This document shows positions 8,535 to 9,513 of a stretch of 9,513 nt of DNA, piece by piece. Position 1 is the first letter of the stretch. Each line of letters starts with the position of its first letter. A model generated the notes under the pieces. That model worked only from the letters and a program-made list of their open reading frames with translations. It ran no database searches and was not told the origin of the DNA. The stretch covers positions 1 through 9,513 of the forward strand of contig BEIB01000036.1 of assembly GCA_002898615.1 (NCBI GenBank), written 5' to 3'. The translations under genes were made by a program, and so were the position numbers. This stretch comes from a bacterium HR25. Its GTDB lineage: Bacteria > Chloroflexota > Dehalococcoidia > SM23-28-2 > HRbin24.

Positions 8535-9513
8535 CTAGCCAAACCTGCCCGCCCTGTCAACCGAAGCGGGACGCCTTCGCGGTGGTCTCGTCTCCCCTTC
8601 CAGCAGGCTCAGGACGGCGATCCCCGTGACCGCGAAGGCGATGATGAGCATGACTATGGTGACCCCGGGCGGCCCCGCCAGGCTGTCCAGTATGTCCGTC
8701 AGGCCGCCTATGAAGAGGACGGGCAGGAGGGCCAGAAAGTTGGCCAGTATCGCCTGGAGGGTGAAGACGCGTCCCCGCATATGGGGCGGCGCCCGCTCGT
8801 GGAGGACGGTCTGGGCGGGGGCGTTGAGGAAGGCGTAGCTGAAGCCCAGCGGCCCGGCGAAGACCATCGTCAGGAGCTGAAGCAGGGAGAGGCCCAGCAG
8901 TCGCTCCGGGTGGAGGGGGTCCGGCGCCGCCGCCATGGCCACGGCCAGGGGCTGCACCAGGGCCAGGGCCAGTAGGCTGAGAGCGATCCCCAGCATCCCC
9001 GCCGCCACCAACTGGCTCTTGCTGAGCCGTCTGGCTGCCCAGGGGAGAAAGCGCAGCCCCACCAGGGCGCCGATGCCCGTGGGAGCGAAGACGAAGGCGG
9101 CGTTGTCCGGCGCCACGCCCAGGATATCGTCCATGTAGCGGGGTATCAGGGTAGCGAAGAGGAGAACCAGGGTCTGGCTGGTGGTGAGCTGGAGCAGGGC
9201 CAGCGCCGAGGGGCGATCCCGCAGCAGCAGGCCGATGACCTCCCGCAGCTCTCCCGGCATGTCCCGGAAGACAGGGAGGGTGCTGCGGGCGCCCGCCCCC
9301 ACGCCGCGGCGGGCCAGCCCGAGGGCCAGAAGAGCGGAGCCCAGCAGCATCGCCCCGCCGGTGATGAACATCGCCTCTGCGCCGCGGTCCCCGCCCAGCT
9401 TCAGCGCCACGGGGGCGAGGAAGACCATCCCCAGCAACTGGGCCGCCGTCACCGTGAAGTTGTACAGGCTGTTCGCGCTCACCAGCCGCTCCTGGGGCAC
9501 CAGCGCCGGTATC
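8535..9513 (-). CDS. MFS-type efflux permease, C-terminal part (partial)
   Basis: The reading frame is open to the window edge. The first visible residues are IPALVPQERLVSANSLYN, the mid-protein motif of MFS_3-type exporters (the group including EntS and macrolide-efflux-like proteins). The apparent GTG at 9500 is an internal Val codon and not the start. About 325 residues are visible, covering roughly the last eight membrane helices. A second copy-like motif, APAQTVLHERAPPHMRGRVFTLQA, lies in the C-terminal half and matches the repeated loop of the family. The tail is Arg-rich (RPPRRRP) and cytosolic. Substrate cannot be told. It ends 37 nt before the nuclease gene on the same strand. Confidence 0.85.
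   Translation of the reverse strand, partial: IPALVPQERLVSANSLYNFTVTAAQLLGMVFLAPVALKLGGDRGAEAMFITGGAMLLGSALLALGLARRGVGAGARSTLPVFRDMPGELREVIGLLLRDRPSALALLQLTTSQTLVLLFATLIPRYMDDILGVAPDNAAFVFAPTGIGALVGLRFLPWAARRLSKSQLVAAGMLGIALSLLALALVQPLAVAMAAAPDPLHPERLLGLSLLQLLTMVFAGPLGFSYAFLNAPAQTVLHERAPPHMRGRVFTLQAILANFLALLPVLFIGGLTDILDSLAGPPGVTIVMLIIAFAVTGIAVLSLLEGETRPPRRRPASVDRAGRFG

Noticed and set aside
9498..9500. GTG as the start of the MFS permease
   Set aside because: The frame continues upstream to the window edge as IPAL, matching the family's internal PALVPQERL motif. The gene is truncated by the window and does not start here.

Overview
The window is a GC-rich stretch of a bacterial chromosome in which every supported gene lies on the minus strand, so it reads right to left. 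Its core is one F1Fo ATP synthase operon: atpZ-like, atpB (a), atpE (c), atpF (b), atpH (delta), atpA (alpha), an interposed crotonase-family gene, atpG (gamma), atpD (beta), and the first codons of atpC (epsilon) at the left edge. The beta subunit has a block around residues 249-260 that departs from the common bacterial form ([12 protein letters not shown] instead of NIFRFTQAGSEV) and a 'PADDYTDPG' loop. From memory these recall Dehalococcoidia-type Chloroflexota. The a-subunit architecture and the bifunctional-nuclease sequence fit that too, but no search was possible, so the placement is a moderate-confidence inference.

Layout in transcription order: (1) 9513-8535, the C-terminal part of an MFS-type efflux permease cut by the window edge. 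(2) 8497-7946, a bifunctional nuclease family (DUF151) protein, followed by a hairpin that could terminate it. (3) 7875-7847, a good sigma-70-type promoter with an extended -10, which appears to start the atp operon. (4) 7816-5009, atpZ-like, atpB, atpE, atpF and atpH, tightly packed with 4-nt overlaps at atpZ/atpB and atpF/atpH. (5) A 145-nt gap full of palindromes, then atpA. (6) A 166-nt gap, then a crotonase-family gene with a strong ribosome binding site. (7) atpG 15 nt further on, without a clear ribosome binding site of its own, then atpD and atpC.

Together the atp genes encode the Fo proton channel and rotor (a, b, c), the peripheral stalk (b, delta), the catalytic head (alpha, beta) and the central shaft (gamma, epsilon). 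Diagnostic residues are intact: the a-subunit Arg292, c-subunit Glu85, beta P-loop Lys160 and Glu186, and alpha arginine finger Arg365. The c subunit lacks the Gln and Ser/Thr ligands of sodium-type rings, so the enzyme is predicted to be proton-coupled.

I found no clearly novel multi-gene system. The most notable features are the crotonase-like gene inside the ATP synthase operon, which lacks both classical hydratase glutamates; the probable translational coupling of atpG to it; the structured atpH-atpA spacer; a Phe in the alpha P-loop where Gln is usual; and a hydrophilic insert in the a subunit.
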